Positions 63,426 to 64,000 of a stretch of DNA of 64,000 bases are shown here, one piece after another. The notes beneath the pieces were generated by a model, which was not told the DNA's origin, searched no databases, and worked only from the letters and a program-made list of their open reading frames with translations. The position numbers and the translations under genes are program-made. Positions within the stretch are counted from its first letter, which is position 1. Each line of letters begins with the position of its first letter. The DNA is from an uncultured Flavobacteriales bacterium. Its GTDB lineage: Bacteria > Bacteroidota > Bacteroidia > Flavobacteriales_E > Vicingaceae. The stretch lies in the NCBI GenBank assembly GCA_913056345.1, contig CAJXMH010000005.1:1-64000 (forward strand), in the 5' to 3' direction.

Positions 63426-64000
63426 ATGAAAGTGAAAGTATCCATCGCCGCTAGCCTTGCCATTGGTTTATTCAGTCTTAATGCGAGCGCTCAAAAAGCA
63501 AAGGTTGTGACGGCATATAACTACAATAAATCTTACGAGCAAAGCGATAAAGATGAGAAAGACTGTGAGGACTTAGCTAAAGGGGTTGAGGCAATTCAGT
63601 CAGCAGTTAAGGATGATAAAACCAAAGATTGGGCGAAAACCTGGTACTATGGTGGTAATTTGTATTTCAATGCAGCCCTTTCTGAAGATGAGGCGTGTAA
63701 AGAGATGATCAAAGAGCCCTTGGATAACACCCTTGACTTTTACCTAACAGCTTTAAAATATAACATTGAAGCAGAAGGTTCAAATGATTTGGATTTTGAA
63801 AAGCCTGCTGATCAAATGAAGTTTATGGGTTATTTAACTAATAAGGACACGAAGTTTGATGACCCAACTTACACCCAAGATATCTTAATGCGTAAGTTCC
63901 CTTACATTGCTAATGCCTTTATCAACAATGGGGTAGAGTATTTTAATGCAGGTAATTATGAAAAAGCACTTGACTACTATGGCAAATCTGTAATGGTTAA
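63426..64000 (+). CDS. Secreted TPR protein (3' end outside the window)
   Basis: Partial product; 191 codons are visible and the frame is open at the window edge. A signal peptide ends near residue 23 (LFSLNASAQ). Helical pairs follow, including YYGGNLYFNAAL and, at the edge, NNGVEYFNAGNYEKALDYYGKSV, a clear tetratricopeptide repeat. It lies 25 nt downstream of gyrA, an order common in Flavobacteriales. It is likely a periplasmic or surface scaffold; no specific family is assigned. Confidence 0.85.
   Translation, partial: MKVKVSIAASLAIGLFSLNASAQKAKVVTAYNYNKSYEQSDKDEKDCEDLAKGVEAIQSAVKDDKTKDWAKTWYYGGNLYFNAALSEDEACKEMIKEPLDNTLDFYLTALKYNIEAEGSNDLDFEKPADQMKFMGYLTNKDTKFDDPTYTQDILMRKFPYIANAFINNGVEYFNAGNYEKALDYYGKSVMV

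Overview
The window comes from a chromosome of a Bacteroidota bacterium, most likely order Flavobacteriales. The evidence is the set of Bacteroidota-typical genes (fused alpha/beta 2-oxoacid dehydrogenase E1, PorD of the type IX secretion system, BatA-domain protein, DUF1599, DUF3667, an Rpb6/omega-like RNA polymerase subunit in the order bamD-omega-coaBC-porD-recN), frequent TAnnTTTG promoter elements, and few Shine-Dalgarno sites. A genus cannot be named from sequence reading alone. Most of the 64 kb is compact housekeeping and envelope DNA; no rRNA, tRNA, CRISPR array or recognisable insertion sequence was found.

Layout. 0-7.1 kb is the loosest part: an Nmad3-type nucleotide-modification-associated protein, two small GIY-YIG nuclease genes each set among palindromic repeats, a secreted S9 peptidase and a DUF2779 two-domain nuclease. 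7.1-13.3 kb (minus strand) holds a TonB-dependent receptor, a di-haem-motif cytochrome and the fused E1 dehydrogenase. 13.4-20.8 kb carries peptide deformylase, a lipoprotein, folP-cdaA, DUF1599, a DoxX-like membrane protein, an orphan peptide permease, tpiA and prmA. 20.8-32.1 kb is dominated by two very large secreted proteins (about 1480 and 1856 aa), followed by clpS and a lipoprotein M48 protease. 32.1-38.4 kb (minus strand) has ribosomal protein THX with a histone-H1-like tail, HU, and a tightly packed run of hyp-hyp-rlmI-MATE-fmt-cupin, then a 3-methyladenine glycosylase. 38.5-45.5 kb (plus strand) holds DUF3667, a methyltransferase, two glycosyltransferases, gcvT, comB and a zinc phospholipase/nuclease-like protein. 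45.5-48.8 kb (minus strand) holds a dihydroorotase-like protein lacking metal ligands and a BatA protein. 48.9-57.9 kb holds the LpoB/COG3014 lipoproteins and the bamD-omega-coaBC-porD-recN-fabI stretch. 57.9-64 kb has clpC, gyrA and a truncated TPR gene.

Most interesting signals. (1) Both GIY-YIG genes are bracketed by short palindromic repeats: a near-identical 65-bp direct pair around the first, and a 25-bp inverted pair around the second. The repeats share a TTGTC...GACAA outer-arm design, which suggests an IS-less, RAYT-like repeat/nuclease system. (2) Seven genes, including both GIY-YIG genes, carry TAnnTTT(G/A) exactly 4 nt before ATG, which points to leaderless transcripts. (3) The 1856-aa protein keeps the PorE-like order TPR, PD40 propeller, carboxypeptidase-regulatory domain, but ends in a very long coiled coil and two SPOR domains instead of OmpA. 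(4) The 1483-aa neighbour is an unrecognised beta-rich secreted protein with internal repeats.
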